The notes under the pieces: model-generated | What the model was told of the DNA's origin: nothing | Databases searched by the model: none | The model's input: only the letters and a program-made list of their open reading frames with translations | Shown: positions 28,648 to 38,258 of the stretch, piece by piece | How positions within the stretch are numbered: the first letter of the stretch is position 1 | Layout: every line of letters begins with the position of its first letter | Translations under genes and position numbers: made by a program | Origin: Verrucomicrobiota bacterium | Lineage (GTDB): Bacteria > Verrucomicrobiota > Verrucomicrobiia > Opitutales > Seribacteraceae | Direction: 5' to 3' | Assembly: GCA_028343845.1 (NCBI GenBank) | Contig: JAOLZO010000008.1 | Span: 1 to 64,000 of the forward strand | Length of the DNA: 64,000 bases

Positions 28648-29910
28648 CTACGGACGCTGTGTCCCGGAACCTCCCCGAACGGCCCTCAAGGTAGCGAACC
28701 CGATGAGGACGGAAGGAACCAGCATGACGAGCAACTCCTCCTTTGCGCTCAGGCCCAGATAACCCGAGAGATATGCGTGGAAGACGATGAACGCGATTCC
28801 GCTCAGTTGGGTAAAAAGGTTGGCTGCGGCCAACACCCGGCCCCTGCGGTCCTCTTCAGCCTGATCCTGCAAGTAACCGTTCAAAGGTACGAAAAACAGA
28901 GCACCCGAGAAACCAAGAGCCAAACAACCGATTTCGAACACGAGGGTCAACGGATCACAGAAATAAAGTCCGATTAAGGAAACCGGCATGATCAACCCGC
29001 CGATAACGGTCAGCCCAAGCTCAATCCTCCCACGGTTCAGGTAGGCTACGAACAAGCTCCCTGCCATGATTCCCAATCCCAGCAAAAGAAACCAATAGCC
29101 GTAAAGCGTACCCAAACCTACGTCACCCTCAACCACTTCACCCGAAAGCTTGACCAGAACGAGATAGAAAAAACCACCGACCGACCAAAACCATGCATCC
29201 CCCAAGGCTGCACCTCTCAATTTCCGGTCCGTCATCAGATCACGCAAGTCTCCAAAATGGCTCCAGATAACCCCCGGTTTGAACGGTTGAGCCTTGGGAG
29301 CCTCGGTTGGCGGCGTTGGCAAAAAGGCCAACCAGGACAACAAGGCCAAACCCATGGTCGCTGAGGCCAGTATCAAGGCGGCAGTCCATCCACCGTTTTC
29401 AACGACCAAGGCATCAAAGGACATGGCGCCCACGAATGCACCGCCCAGAATTCCAACCATGGCAAGCATTTCCGTCCAACCCACCGCCATGGCCAGTCGG
29501 TTTGAGCCGATCAGTTCCTTGAGGATTCCTTTCTTGGCAGGGGATAGAAAGGCTGACTGCGTGGAAAGTAGAAAGAAACCAACCAAGGAGGTAAAAAGCA
29601 ACTCGCTGGCTAATCCGTACGAAAGCAAACCCAAACCGAACAACTGGGCAAGCAAGGTCATGCTCACCACCTTCTTCTTGGAAAACCGGTCCGAAACCCA
29701 TCCGGCAAGAGGAGCAAAAATCACAAAGGGAAGAATCAGGAGGATGGAAACCTGTATGTTCACCTCGTCCATACTCTCCTTTCCAAACTGAACGGCGGCC
29801 ATAACAGGAAGGATCGCCTTCATGGCGTTGTCGTTGAATGCGCCGATGGTCTGTGAGAACAGAAGGGGAATGACCGAATAAAAGGGCCTCTTGCTTGGAT
29901 CCGTACTCAT
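28648..29910 (-). CDS. Major facilitator superfamily transporter, LplT-like
   Basis: 420 residues from the ATG at 29910 (MSTDPSKRPFYSV). The longer frame up to 30006 overlaps the sulfatase start and is unlikely. About twelve hydrophobic segments are visible. The N-terminal half contains QTIGAFNDNAMKAILPV and the MFS loop motif APLAGWVSDRFSKKKVV. The FNDN signature is typical of the lysophospholipid transporter (LplT/Aas-associated) branch. Substrate is not provable from sequence. It diverges from the sulfatase gene across 94 bp. Confidence 0.85.
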   Translation of the reverse strand: MSTDPSKRPFYSVIPLLFSQTIGAFNDNAMKAILPVMAAVQFGKESMDEVNIQVSILLILPFVIFAPLAGWVSDRFSKKKVVSMTLLAQLFGLGLLSYGLASELLFTSLVGFFLLSTQSAFLSPAKKGILKELIGSNRLAMAVGWTEMLAMVGILGGAFVGAMSFDALVVENGGWTAALILASATMGLALLSWLAFLPTPPTEAPKAQPFKPGVIWSHFGDLRDLMTDRKLRGAALGDAWFWSVGGFFYLVLVKLSGEVVEGDVGLGTLYGYWFLLLGLGIMAGSLFVAYLNRGRIELGLTVIGGLIMPVSLIGLYFCDPLTLVFEIGCLALGFSGALFFVPLNGYLQDQAEEDRRGRVLAAANLFTQLSGIAFIVFHAYLSGYLGLSAKEELLVMLVPSVLIGFATLRAVRGGSGTQRP

Positions 29911-30004
29911 TCGGTTGCAGTTGAGTGGTGGTGCATCTGAAAAAGGATAACAACTGCAATTTTTCAATTGCCAAGACAAAAGCGGGGCGCCTCCATGGTT
30001 TGGC

Positions 30005-31528
30005 ATGAAATCCTTACCCTTCTTTCTCGTCGCATTTGCCTTGGCCTGTCAGGCAACGTTGATTGCCAAGCCGTTGAACGTTCTCTTCATCTTCGCCGAT
30101 GATCACGCCTACCAGGCGATCTCCGCCTATGGATCGAACAGGAACAAGACCCCCAACATCGACCGGCTTGCCAAAGAAGGAATGATCTTTCACCGGGCCT
30201 TCGTGACCAACTCGATCTGCGCCCCTTCCAGAGCCGTCATTCTCACGGGTAAGCACAGCCACCTGAACGGACAACTGACCAATGGCATGCGCTTTGACGG
30301 TGAGCAGCAGACCTTTCCCAAGCTTCTGCAAAAGAACGGTTATCAAACCGCCATGATCGGAAAATGGCATCTCAAGAGCGACCCCACGGGCTTTGACTTC
30401 TGGCAAGTCCTGCAAGGACAAGGGCCCTACTACAACCCGCCCATGAACACACCGGATGGCGTAAAGAAAATCACCGGTTACACCACCGACGTCATCACCG
30501 ACGTCACCCTCGACTGGCTGAAGAACGGAAGGGACAAGGACAAGCCTTTCTTCATTATGAGCCAGCACAAGGCGCCTCACCGCAACTGGCAACCGGGACC
30601 GAAGCACTTGAACAAATACGATGGGATCGACCTGCCTGAACCGGAAACCTTGCGCGACGACTACAAAAACCGCCTCTCACCCGCTGCCACGCAAGCGATG
30701 ACCGTGAAGAACCACCTCTCTGCGAATGACCTCAAGCTCCGGGCTCCGGGAAACCTCACACCCGAACAAAAAGCGAAATGGAATGCAGCCTATGACCCAA
30801 AAAACAAAGCCTTCGCGGAGGCCAACCTTGAAGGTGACGAACTATTGAAATGGAAGTACCAAAGATACGTAAAGGACTACCTGCGCTGCATCGACTCGGT
30901 CGACGAGAACGTCGGACGAATCCTCGATTACTTGGACAAAAGCGGCTTGGCTGAGAACACCGTGGTGATCTACTCCTCCGATCAAGGTTGGTACCTCGGG
31001 GAGCACGGTTGGTATGACAAGCGCTGGATGTACGAGGAATCCTTCCGTACACCTTTGCTCGCACGCTGGCCCGGCGTAACCAAGCCCGGAAGCAAGAACC
31101 ATGACCTCGTGCAAAACCTCGACTATGCCGAGACCATTCTCGACCTTTGCGGCGTCAAGGGACCAAAAGACATGCAAGGAGAATCAATCGTTCCCTTGCT
31201 CAAGGGTAAGAAACCGGACGATTGGAGAAAGTCCCTCTACTACCACTACTACGAATTCCCCGGCGCTCACAGCGTCCGCAGACATTACGGCGTGCGTACC
31301 GAAACGCACAAACTGATCCACTTTTACAACCTGGACGGTTGGGAACTCTACGATTTGGAAAAAGACCCCAACGAGTTGAATTCGGTTTATGGAAAACCTG
31401 AATACGCCGCCTTGACCAAGGAACTCAAGGGCGAGCTCGAACGCCTCCGCAAACTTTACAAGGTACCCGAGGACACCCGTCCGCTGGGCAGACAAAAAAA
31501 GCCAAGAAAGACACCAAAAAAGAAGTAG
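30005..31528 (+). CDS. Exported type I sulfatase
   Basis: 507 residues with signal sequence [17 protein letters not shown]. Metal-binding [13 protein letters not shown] is followed by the sulfatase signature [14 protein letters not shown], in which Cys72 should be converted to formylglycine, and [35 protein letters not shown] holds the distal metal and substrate residues. The C-terminus ends in a Lys-rich tail. Such periplasmic or secreted enzymes in Verrucomicrobiota remove sulfate from marine algal polysaccharides. No carbohydrate-active gene cluster surrounds it, so the substrate is open. The maturase is not in the window. Confidence 0.93.
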   Translation: MKSLPFFLVAFALACQATLIAKPLNVLFIFADDHAYQAISAYGSNRNKTPNIDRLAKEGMIFHRAFVTNSICAPSRAVILTGKHSHLNGQLTNGMRFDGEQQTFPKLLQKNGYQTAMIGKWHLKSDPTGFDFWQVLQGQGPYYNPPMNTPDGVKKITGYTTDVITDVTLDWLKNGRDKDKPFFIMSQHKAPHRNWQPGPKHLNKYDGIDLPEPETLRDDYKNRLSPAATQAMTVKNHLSANDLKLRAPGNLTPEQKAKWNAAYDPKNKAFAEANLEGDELLKWKYQRYVKDYLRCIDSVDENVGRILDYLDKSGLAENTVVIYSSDQGWYLGEHGWYDKRWMYEESFRTPLLARWPGVTKPGSKNHDLVQNLDYAETILDLCGVKGPKDMQGESIVPLLKGKKPDDWRKSLYYHYYEFPGAHSVRRHYGVRTETHKLIHFYNLDGWELYDLEKDPNELNSVYGKPEYAALTKELKGELERLRKLYKVPEDTRPLGRQKKPRKTPKKK

Positions 31529-31549
31529 TCTCCCCGCGGAGGCTTCCCG

Positions 31550-31834
31550 TCAAGCGATCGAATCGATCGCTTTGGCCAAATCAAAGTCCTTGTCCGTGAC
31601 CTGACCTCCGGCGTCATGGGTGCTTAGCGAAAGCTTCACCTCGCAGTAGCAATTGAAGATTTCCGGATGATGGTCCCTCTGCTCCGCCTCATAGGAAACC
31701 CGCAGAAGGAAGCTCATCGCCTCCCTGAAACTTCCAAATCGAAACGATTTCACAAGCTTCCCGCTTTGCCAATCCCATCCCATCAACGCTGCAAGCTTTG
31801 CTTTGATTTCTTCTTTTCCAATCGGTTGATTCAT
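31550..31834 (-). CDS. phhB: Pterin-4a-carbinolamine dehydratase
   Basis: 94 residues from the ATG at 31834 (MNQPIGKEEIKAKL). The family signature is EQRDHHPEIFNCY with the catalytic His pair, followed by VKLSLSTHDAGGQVTDKDFDLA, a standard ending. It dehydrates 4a-hydroxytetrahydropterin in recycling of the pterin cofactor of aromatic amino acid hydroxylases, and can act as a moonlighting dimerisation cofactor. No hydroxylase gene is nearby. It diverges from uppS. Confidence 0.92.
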   Translation of the reverse strand: MNQPIGKEEIKAKLAALMGWDWQSGKLVKSFRFGSFREAMSFLLRVSYEAEQRDHHPEIFNCYCEVKLSLSTHDAGGQVTDKDFDLAKAIDSIA

Positions 31835-31903
31835 GATTCGGAAGGTAGCTTCTACTTTCCTCGTTGTCAATTGGACGGGAACTCGTAGAAATGGGGCAAG
31901 CAT

Positions 31904-33526
31904 ATGCACGATCTTACACCCGATGACATCGAGAGGCTTCCACGGCACGTGGCCATTATTATGGATGGGAACGGCCGGTGGGCTCAGTCACGGGGCAAGC
32001 CACGCCTGTTCGGGCACCGAAATGGAGTCGAGAACGTAAGGAGCATCGTAAACACAGCCTTCAAGATCGGCGTTCCCTATCTCACTCTCTACGCCTTCAG
32101 CACGGAAAACCAAAACCGACCGGGGGAAGAAAAGTCAGGTTTGATGAGATTGCTCGAGGAATTCCTGAAACGCGAGTTGAAGACTTTGATGGGAGACAGC
32201 ATACGCCTTCGGGCAATTGGAGACTTGGGAGGGCTTCCCGGCTTCGCTAGAAAGGCCGTCGAAGAGACCATCGAAAAAACCAGGGAGAACAACAAGTGGA
32301 ATCTCACGCTTGCCCTCAACTACGGAAGCAGGCAAGAGGTCCTTCGGGCCATCCAAGCCTATGCATCCGAAGACCGGCCCCCGGATACCGAACTCGATTG
32401 GCCGGAATTCTCCGGCTATTTGGAAACAAGAGACTTGCCCGACCCGGATCTAATCATCCGCACCTCGGGAGAATTCCGTCTAAGCAATTTTCTTTTGCTG
32501 CAAGCCGCATACGCGGAAATCTTCGTATCCCCGCTCCACTGGCCCGAGTTCGGAAAGGAAGCTTTCGTCGACGCGTTGAAGGACTATACTCGGCGAGAAC
32601 GCCGCTTTGGAAAAAACCAGTGCCCAGCTCAACTCTTCACCCGAACCCGCCCTTCCCTCAAGCACATGATCCTACGCACACTCTCAACCCTTTTTCTATG
32701 GAGCCTGATCGGAGGGGTCGTCTACTCACTCAAAGAAGTCGGCGCCATGTGGATCCTCAACCTTTGCGCCACCCTTACCCTGTTTGAGATCTATACCATC
32801 CTAGGCAGGCTCGGGTATGCCGCCAATCGGGTGTCCGGTTTGATTACGGGAGGTTGCATGATTCCGATTTCCTTCTACTTCGAAGGATCGGGCATTGACG
32901 TTCTGGCCATCGGAGCCCTTCTCTCCTCCTCCGCCTGCGTGCTTTTCCCACAGGCCCAGCGCGGCATGTATATCAAACGCTTGATGCCGACCTTCTTCGG
33001 CCTTCTCTTCGTTTCCTTCCTACTTCACTACTTCGTGCGGATCATTCAGTTCGCCGGTACGCCAAGCGATGACGGAACCCTTGGATTCGGACTTTTCTTT
33101 TGCCTTTGGGTCGTGATCGTGGCCAAATTCAGCGATATCGGAGCGTTGCTCGTGGGCAAGGCAATCGGACGAACCAAAATGGCGCCTTCCATCAGCCCCG
33201 GGAAAACAGTCGAAGGTCTGGTTGGCGGATTCGGCGCCTCCGCAGGAATCGGAGCTCTCATTCCATGGCTCCTGATCAACCAGTTTCCTGAAATCGCCTC
33301 GTTTGGCGACTGGGTCTTCACCCCCTCGCAAGGCGCAATTTGGGGAAGCTTGATTGCGCTAAGCGCAGTCATCGGAGACTTGATCGCTTCGGTTCTCAAA
33401 CGATTGGCCGGAATGAAGGATTCCGGAGGAACCATTCCTGGTATCGGCGGATTACTTGACCTTACGGACAGCCTCATTCTAGCAGCTCCTACAGGATACT
33501 TCATTTTGCGCTTCATCCAATCGTGA
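31904..33526 (+). CDS. uppS-cdsA: Isoprenyl (undecaprenyl) diphosphate synthase read in frame with phosphatidate cytidylyltransferase
   Basis: 540 residues in one continuous frame. Residues 1-250 are UppS: IIMDGNGRWA with catalytic Asp21, YAFSTENQNRP, LNYGSRQEV, DLIIRTSGEFRLSNFLLLQ, RRERRFGK. Residues 255-540 are CdsA: about eight membrane segments and the C-terminal signature SVLKRLAGMKDSGG...PGIGGLLDLTDS (His of the usual PGHGG is Ile). UppS makes the C55 wall carrier; CdsA makes CDP-diacylglycerol. The junction is suspicious: removing one A from the A6 run at 32611-32616 gives UppS ending GKTSAQL...SST with a TGA that overlaps an ATG at 32666 (ATGA), the natural start of CdsA (MILRTLSTLF). 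The fusion may therefore be real or a one-base insertion. Confidence 0.85.
   Translation: MHDLTPDDIERLPRHVAIIMDGNGRWAQSRGKPRLFGHRNGVENVRSIVNTAFKIGVPYLTLYAFSTENQNRPGEEKSGLMRLLEEFLKRELKTLMGDSIRLRAIGDLGGLPGFARKAVEETIEKTRENNKWNLTLALNYGSRQEVLRAIQAYASEDRPPDTELDWPEFSGYLETRDLPDPDLIIRTSGEFRLSNFLLLQAAYAEIFVSPLHWPEFGKEAFVDALKDYTRRERRFGKNQCPAQLFTRTRPSLKHMILRTLSTLFLWSLIGGVVYSLKEVGAMWILNLCATLTLFEIYTILGRLGYAANRVSGLITGGCMIPISFYFEGSGIDVLAIGALLSSSACVLFPQAQRGMYIKRLMPTFFGLLFVSFLLHYFVRIIQFAGTPSDDGTLGFGLFFCLWVVIVAKFSDIGALLVGKAIGRTKMAPSISPGKTVEGLVGGFGASAGIGALIPWLLINQFPEIASFGDWVFTPSQGAIWGSLIALSAVIGDLIASVLKRLAGMKDSGGTIPGIGGLLDLTDSLILAAPTGYFILRFIQS
32611..32669 (+). other. uppS/cdsA junction: A6 run and latent ATGA overlap
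   Basis: The A6 homopolymer at 32611-32616 follows the RRFG codons of UppS. With five As the frame would end at TGA 32667-32669, overlapping ATG 32666-32668. With six As, as here, translation continues into CdsA. The alternative UppS ending, GKTSAQL, looks more like the common UppS C-terminus (RRFGKTSEQ-type, from memory) than the fused reading GKNQCPAQL. Confidence 0.6.
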
Positions 33527-34677
33527 GCCGGCCCAAGAAGTTCGTCCTGTTGGGTGCAACCGGGTCGATCGGCGAGAGCACCCTGCGCGTATTGCGAAAA
33601 CACCCGGACAAGCTCGAGCTAGTAGGTATCTCAGCCAAGCAACAAGCAGGCAAGCTCGCTGAAATTGCGGATGAATTCTCCGTACCTTTCGCCTGTCTCG
33701 AGCATCCCCCTCCGTATGAAGCTTCCTTTCCCGAAAACACCGAACTCCTCTGCGGGCAGGAAGGAATCCAAGCCATGGCAGCGCTTCCCGAAGCCGATCT
33801 TATCGTCGTCGCAGTGGTCGGGGCAGCTGGTCTGGTCCCTACCCTCGCGGCAGTAAAAGAAGGCAAGGACGTCGTCCTGGCGAACAAGGAAGCTCTCGTG
33901 GTCGGTGGTGAACTGGTCACGCAAACGGCAGCCCGGCATGGGGCTAGACTCATTCCTGCAGATAGCGAGCACAACGCCGTATTCCAATGCCTTCATGGGC
34001 AGCCTGAAAAATCCCTTGAATCCATAATACTTACTGCGTCCGGCGGACCGTTCAGGGATTTGCCTGAAGAAGATTTCCAGAGCATTACCCCCGAACGAGC
34101 GCTCAGCCACCCGAATTGGTCCATGGGTAAGAAGATCAGCATCGACTCGGCCACCATGGCGAACAAGGCGCTTGAATTGATCGAGGCTCACTGGCTTTTC
34201 GGCCTTCCTCCGGAAAAATTGGAGGTTGTCGTTCATCCGTCCAGCCTGGTTCACGCGATCGTCCGGTTTGTCGATGGTTGTTGTCTCGCCCAGCTCTCCC
34301 CTCCCTCCATGACCTTTGCCCTGCAAAACGCCCTGCTTTATCCCGAACGCGTTCCCGGGGTTGATGAATCTATGGATTTCTCGAACCCTCTCGATCTCTC
34401 CTTTACACCTCCTTGCTACGATAAGTTTCCCTGCCTGCGACTCGGGACGGACGCCCTTGCTCAAGGAGGAACCGCCCCGCTCATATTCAATGCGGCCAAT
34501 GAAATTGCCGTCGAAGCGTTTTTACGGAATCGAATTGGCTTTCTAGAAATTTCGGACATAATCGACCATTCCTTGAATACGATCAGCAATAAGCAAACGG
34601 GTTCCCTCGAAGAGTTATTGGAATTGGATGCGCAAGTACGCCAAGAGGCTTCTCTTCGTGTTGAGCAAACGGTCTGA
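33523..34677 (+). CDS. dxr: 1-deoxy-D-xylulose 5-phosphate reductoisomerase
   Basis: 384 residues from a GTG that overlaps the previous stop (GTGA). NADPH-binding GATGSIGESTLRVLRKHP at the N-terminus, NKEALVVGGELV, IPADSEHNAVFQCL with metal-binding Asp and Glu, TASGGPF, and HPNWSMGKKISIDSATMANKALELIEA are all typical. It carries out the first committed step of the MEP isoprenoid pathway. IspG of the same pathway lies two genes downstream. Translational coupling to cdsA and 14-bp spacing to rseP indicate one operon. Confidence 0.96.
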   Translation: MSRPKKFVLLGATGSIGESTLRVLRKHPDKLELVGISAKQQAGKLAEIADEFSVPFACLEHPPPYEASFPENTELLCGQEGIQAMAALPEADLIVVAVVGAAGLVPTLAAVKEGKDVVLANKEALVVGGELVTQTAARHGARLIPADSEHNAVFQCLHGQPEKSLESIILTASGGPFRDLPEEDFQSITPERALSHPNWSMGKKISIDSATMANKALELIEAHWLFGLPPEKLEVVVHPSSLVHAIVRFVDGCCLAQLSPPSMTFALQNALLYPERVPGVDESMDFSNPLDLSFTPPCYDKFPCLRLGTDALAQGGTAPLIFNAANEIAVEAFLRNRIGFLEISDIIDHSLNTISNKQTGSLEELLELDAQVRQEASLRVEQTV

Positions 34678-34691
34678 CTTTTTTATCAACA

Positions 34692-36233
34692 ATGGATTTC
34701 TTGTACGACATTGCCTTTATTTTCGTAGCGCTCTTCGCCTTGGGTTTTACGATCTTCATCCACGAACTCGGGCATTTTCTTGCCGCCCGCAGACGAGGAT
34801 TGGTCATTAAGCGCTTCTCCGTAGGGTTCGGCCCGAAAATATTCGGATGGACGAGCAATGGCGTGGAATACCGACTCTCCGCCATTCCCTTTGGGGGTTA
34901 CGTCGCTCTTCCCCAGTTGGTAGACATGGGTAGACTGGAAGGTTCCGAGGGGAAGGAAGCTCAGGAGGAGGATTCAAAACCCTTCACTTCTTGGGATCAA
35001 TTGGATGAAGAGGACGAGGAGGAAGGAAAAAAAACCGGACAAGCGCCCCTTCCGAAAATCAGTTATTACGACAAGATGATTGTCTCGGTCATGGGAGCGG
35101 TCTTCAACGTTCTCCTTGCATTCGTCCTTTCATGCGTCCTCTGGGTCTTCGGATATGACGTGTCCGATTCCCAACTGGCAACCAAAGTCGGATACGTTGC
35201 GGACACGGTCGAACAGTGGAACCCGCACACGAAGGAGGGCGAGGAAATTGTTGGCCCGGCAAAGCAAGCCGGTATTTTGCCTGGTGATGAGATTTTGGCC
35301 GTCGACGGCGTATCCGTCGAAAACTTCATGGATATCAGAAGCTTGATCGTAACCGGTAAAGGTCAAACGGATGATGGAGGGAGGGTTGTAACTTTGACCA
35401 TTTTACGGAATGGGCAGCAAACGAAGATCGATGTTTATCCAACGGTAGCCAGTAGAGAAGAGATGAGGGAAATCGGAATCGGTCCGAAACACACCTTTTT
35501 CATCGGCGAACTCTCAAACGGTCTGCCGGGCGAACAGGTCGGTCTGCAAAAAGGCGACCAACCAGTTTCGATTGATGGGGTCGACATTCATTCCTTCTAT
35601 TTCCTCTATGATTACCTTCAGGAACGGGAAGCCAACGAGACGGTTTCCCTGACCGTGCGAAGGGGAGGCGAAGAAGGAACCCTTGAAACTTATCCTCTTC
35701 AATTAGCGGAAATCGACCAACCCGTAGGCACCAGGTATGTTGAAAAAAAGACTTTCTTCGGTCTCTTCACCACTAAAGAAGCTCTGCCTATCATGGGAAA
35801 AGTAAGGCTGATCGGGTTCAAGCCAACATTCAAAACCGTTACAACCTACCCCAATCCGCTCACCCTGATTCTTCGCAGGGTCAAGGACATGTACCATACC
35901 CTTTCCGGACTTGTAAGCACGAAGTCCGACGTAAAGTTCCGTAACATGAGCGGACCGTTCGGGATCGTCGAAAAGCTTAGCCTGTTCGCCCAAATCGGTT
36001 TCAAGAACCTTCTTTGGTTCGTCGTATTCGTCAACGTCAACCTGGCCATCCTCAACCTTCTGCCCATTCCCGTTCTCGATGGTGGACACATGCTCTTCGC
36101 AACGGTCGAAAAGATTCGGGGCAAACCCCTCCCCCTTGCCTTTCTCGAGCGTACCCAGATGCTCTTCGTCGTCCTTCTCTTCTCCTTCATGCTGTACGTC
36201 ACCTTCTTCGACGTACAGCGATTATTCCCGTAG
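34692..36233 (+). CDS. rseP: Site-2-type intramembrane metalloprotease RseP
   Basis: 513 residues. HELGH at residues 24-28 in the first membrane segment binds zinc, and NLLPIPVLDGGHMLF near residue 460 supplies the third ligand Asp. Two PDZ domains lie between (about 195-265 and 270-345, AGILPGDEILAVDGV and LQKGDQPVSIDGV). An acidic linker (about 75-120, rich in Glu/Asp) precedes them. RseP cleaves anti-sigma factors and leftover signal peptides in the inner membrane. The position between dxr and ispG is a common bacterial arrangement (uppS-cdsA-dxr-rseP). Length is somewhat greater than the 450 residues of E. coli RseP. Confidence 0.95.
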   Translation: MDFLYDIAFIFVALFALGFTIFIHELGHFLAARRRGLVIKRFSVGFGPKIFGWTSNGVEYRLSAIPFGGYVALPQLVDMGRLEGSEGKEAQEEDSKPFTSWDQLDEEDEEEGKKTGQAPLPKISYYDKMIVSVMGAVFNVLLAFVLSCVLWVFGYDVSDSQLATKVGYVADTVEQWNPHTKEGEEIVGPAKQAGILPGDEILAVDGVSVENFMDIRSLIVTGKGQTDDGGRVVTLTILRNGQQTKIDVYPTVASREEMREIGIGPKHTFFIGELSNGLPGEQVGLQKGDQPVSIDGVDIHSFYFLYDYLQEREANETVSLTVRRGGEEGTLETYPLQLAEIDQPVGTRYVEKKTFFGLFTTKEALPIMGKVRLIGFKPTFKTVTTYPNPLTLILRRVKDMYHTLSGLVSTKSDVKFRNMSGPFGIVEKLSLFAQIGFKNLLWFVVFVNVNLAILNLLPIPVLDGGHMLFATVEKIRGKPLPLAFLERTQMLFVVLLFSFMLYVTFFDVQRLFP

Positions 36234-36242
36234 GTTTTTGCC

Positions 36243-38258
36243 ATGCGTTCGGCGTCCCCCTATTGCGCCTCGCGTTTTCATCCAACCAGACGAAAGACTC
36301 GAGTCGTTTCCATCGGTAACATCCTGACCGGAGGCGAAAACCCCGTGCGAATCCAATCGATGACCACGACGGATACGCTCGATATTGCAGCCACCGTTCG
36401 CCAGACCATCGAGCTGGCGGAGGCCGGATGCGAAATCGTACGCATTACCGCTCCTGGTGTCCCGGCCGCCGAGGCACTCGGTCCGATTGCGCAAGAAGTG
36501 CGCAAAGCCGGCTTCGCTCTTCCCTTGGTTGCGGACATTCATTTTTCGCCCCGGGCGGCCATGGAGGCGGCCAAGCACGTTGAAAAGGTACGGGTCAACC
36601 CGGGCAACTACGCAGACCGTAAAAAGTTCCAAGTACGAGAGTACAGCGACTCTCAGTATCAAGAGGAACTCGATCGCTTGCACGAGACGTTCTCCCCCTT
36701 GGTTCTGCGCTGTAAGGAACTCGGTCGGTGCATGCGCATTGGAACGAATCACGGATCGCTCTCCGACCGGATCCTCAACCGCTTCGGAGATACCCCTCGC
36801 GGAATGGCCGAATCAGCACTCGAGTTTCTCCGCATCGCCAGAGACCACGGCTATCACGAAATCGTGCTCTCCATGAAGGCAAGCAATCCCAAGGTCATGA
36901 TCGAGGCATACCGGGTCGTCGTCGCGCTAATGAGCGAAGAAGAAATGGACTATCCTCTGCATCTGGGGGTAACGGAAGCAGGTGATGGTGAGGATGCCCG
37001 GATCAAGAGCGCCATTGGGATCGGTTCCCTTCTTCTTGACGGACTGGGTGATACCATACGTGTCTCTCTTACGGAGGATCCGGTTGCGGAAATTCCCGTC
37101 GCCCGTGACCTAGCTCGTCGAGCGGAAGATTGGTGGTCATCTCCATCCCCGCAATGGAGCCCACCGGAGGAATCCATCGACCCCTTTGATTTTCGGAGAC
37201 GGACATGCCCGGAGATCAGGCTTTCTCAAACGGTCAAGATCGGCGAAAAGCACCCCCCGGCAGTTATTGCCCATTCGAATCATCCGCTTAAAGATCTCGC
37301 AGAAATCGTTCAAGAAGTCGCACGGATGCAAAGCGTTTCCAAGGACGCCCCGGTCGAAGGACTGCTCATCGAATACAAGCATGAGGATCTCACAGGATTG
37401 GAAACCTTGTGCTCAGCCCTCGTCGGAGCCGTCCCCTTTATCGTCGTCGACGACCGGCTTCCCGCTCCTTCCCTTCCTCAATGCAGGGAGGACTCCCCCC
37501 GCATCATTTGGCTTTCCTCCACTGCTTATGCGGATCGCGATGCCCTAAAGGACTTTCTCAAAAGTTGCGAAGAGACAAACTGCATGCCCGCTCTGGCCCT
37601 TCCTGGCGAGCCGATGAATAAAGACGTGGCAGAGCTTCTTTGCCACTCTTCCTCCCGTCCGATCGTTACCCTCCTGCCAACCGACGGAATTAATTCCGTT
37701 GCCGGATATCGCGCCTTGGCCGCTATTCTGCATAAGGAAGGACTGACCTTGCCTATCTGGATCAGAAACCAGGAATCCGACAGGTTATTTCCCCAAGACG
37801 ATTCATTCTCCGCCCGACTACTGGATTCATCCGTCCTTTCCGGATCGTTGCTTTGTGACGGGATTGGGGATCTCCTCTCAGTCGAAAACACCGGCGATTT
37901 GGATCGCAACCGAGGACTTGCCTACAATCTTCTGCAAGGAGCCCGGGCGCGCATTTCGAAAACGGAATTCGTGGCCTGTCCAAGTTGCGGACGGACGCTG
38001 TTCGACCTACAAAGCACGACTCACCGGGTAAAGCAGGCAACCGGACACCTCAAAGGGGTAACCATTGCCGTCATGGGATGCATCGTAAATGGCCCCGGAG
38101 AAATGGCTGACGCTGACTTTGGATATGTTGGAACCGGACCTGGAAAGATCGATCTTTACGTAGGAAAAAACAAAATCAAATTAGGCATCCCCGAGACCGA
38201 TGCCGTTGACCGCCTCGTCGAACTAATCAAGGAAGAAGGAAAATGGATAGAACCCTAA
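36243..38258 (+). CDS. ispG: 4-hydroxy-3-methylbut-2-en-1-yl diphosphate synthase, long form
   Basis: 671 residues, the three-domain long form known from Chlamydiae, Bacteroidetes-type bacteria and plastids, instead of the ~370-residue E. coli form. The TIM barrel starts at RKTRVVSIGNILTGGENPV and contains RVNPGNYADRK and LHLGVTEAGDGEDARIKS. The extra middle domain spans about 300-560. The C-terminal [4Fe-4S] domain has Cys579 and Cys582 (ACPSCGRT) and Cys613 (GCIVNGPGE). It performs the penultimate MEP pathway step using reduced ferredoxin or flavodoxin. Its end overlaps the next gene by 16 bp. Confidence 0.95.
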   Translation: MRSASPYCASRFHPTRRKTRVVSIGNILTGGENPVRIQSMTTTDTLDIAATVRQTIELAEAGCEIVRITAPGVPAAEALGPIAQEVRKAGFALPLVADIHFSPRAAMEAAKHVEKVRVNPGNYADRKKFQVREYSDSQYQEELDRLHETFSPLVLRCKELGRCMRIGTNHGSLSDRILNRFGDTPRGMAESALEFLRIARDHGYHEIVLSMKASNPKVMIEAYRVVVALMSEEEMDYPLHLGVTEAGDGEDARIKSAIGIGSLLLDGLGDTIRVSLTEDPVAEIPVARDLARRAEDWWSSPSPQWSPPEESIDPFDFRRRTCPEIRLSQTVKIGEKHPPAVIAHSNHPLKDLAEIVQEVARMQSVSKDAPVEGLLIEYKHEDLTGLETLCSALVGAVPFIVVDDRLPAPSLPQCREDSPRIIWLSSTAYADRDALKDFLKSCEETNCMPALALPGEPMNKDVAELLCHSSSRPIVTLLPTDGINSVAGYRALAAILHKEGLTLPIWIRNQESDRLFPQDDSFSARLLDSSVLSGSLLCDGIGDLLSVENTGDLDRNRGLAYNLLQGARARISKTEFVACPSCGRTLFDLQSTTHRVKQATGHLKGVTIAVMGCIVNGPGEMADADFGYVGTGPGKIDLYVGKNKIKLGIPETDAVDRLVELIKEEGKWIEP

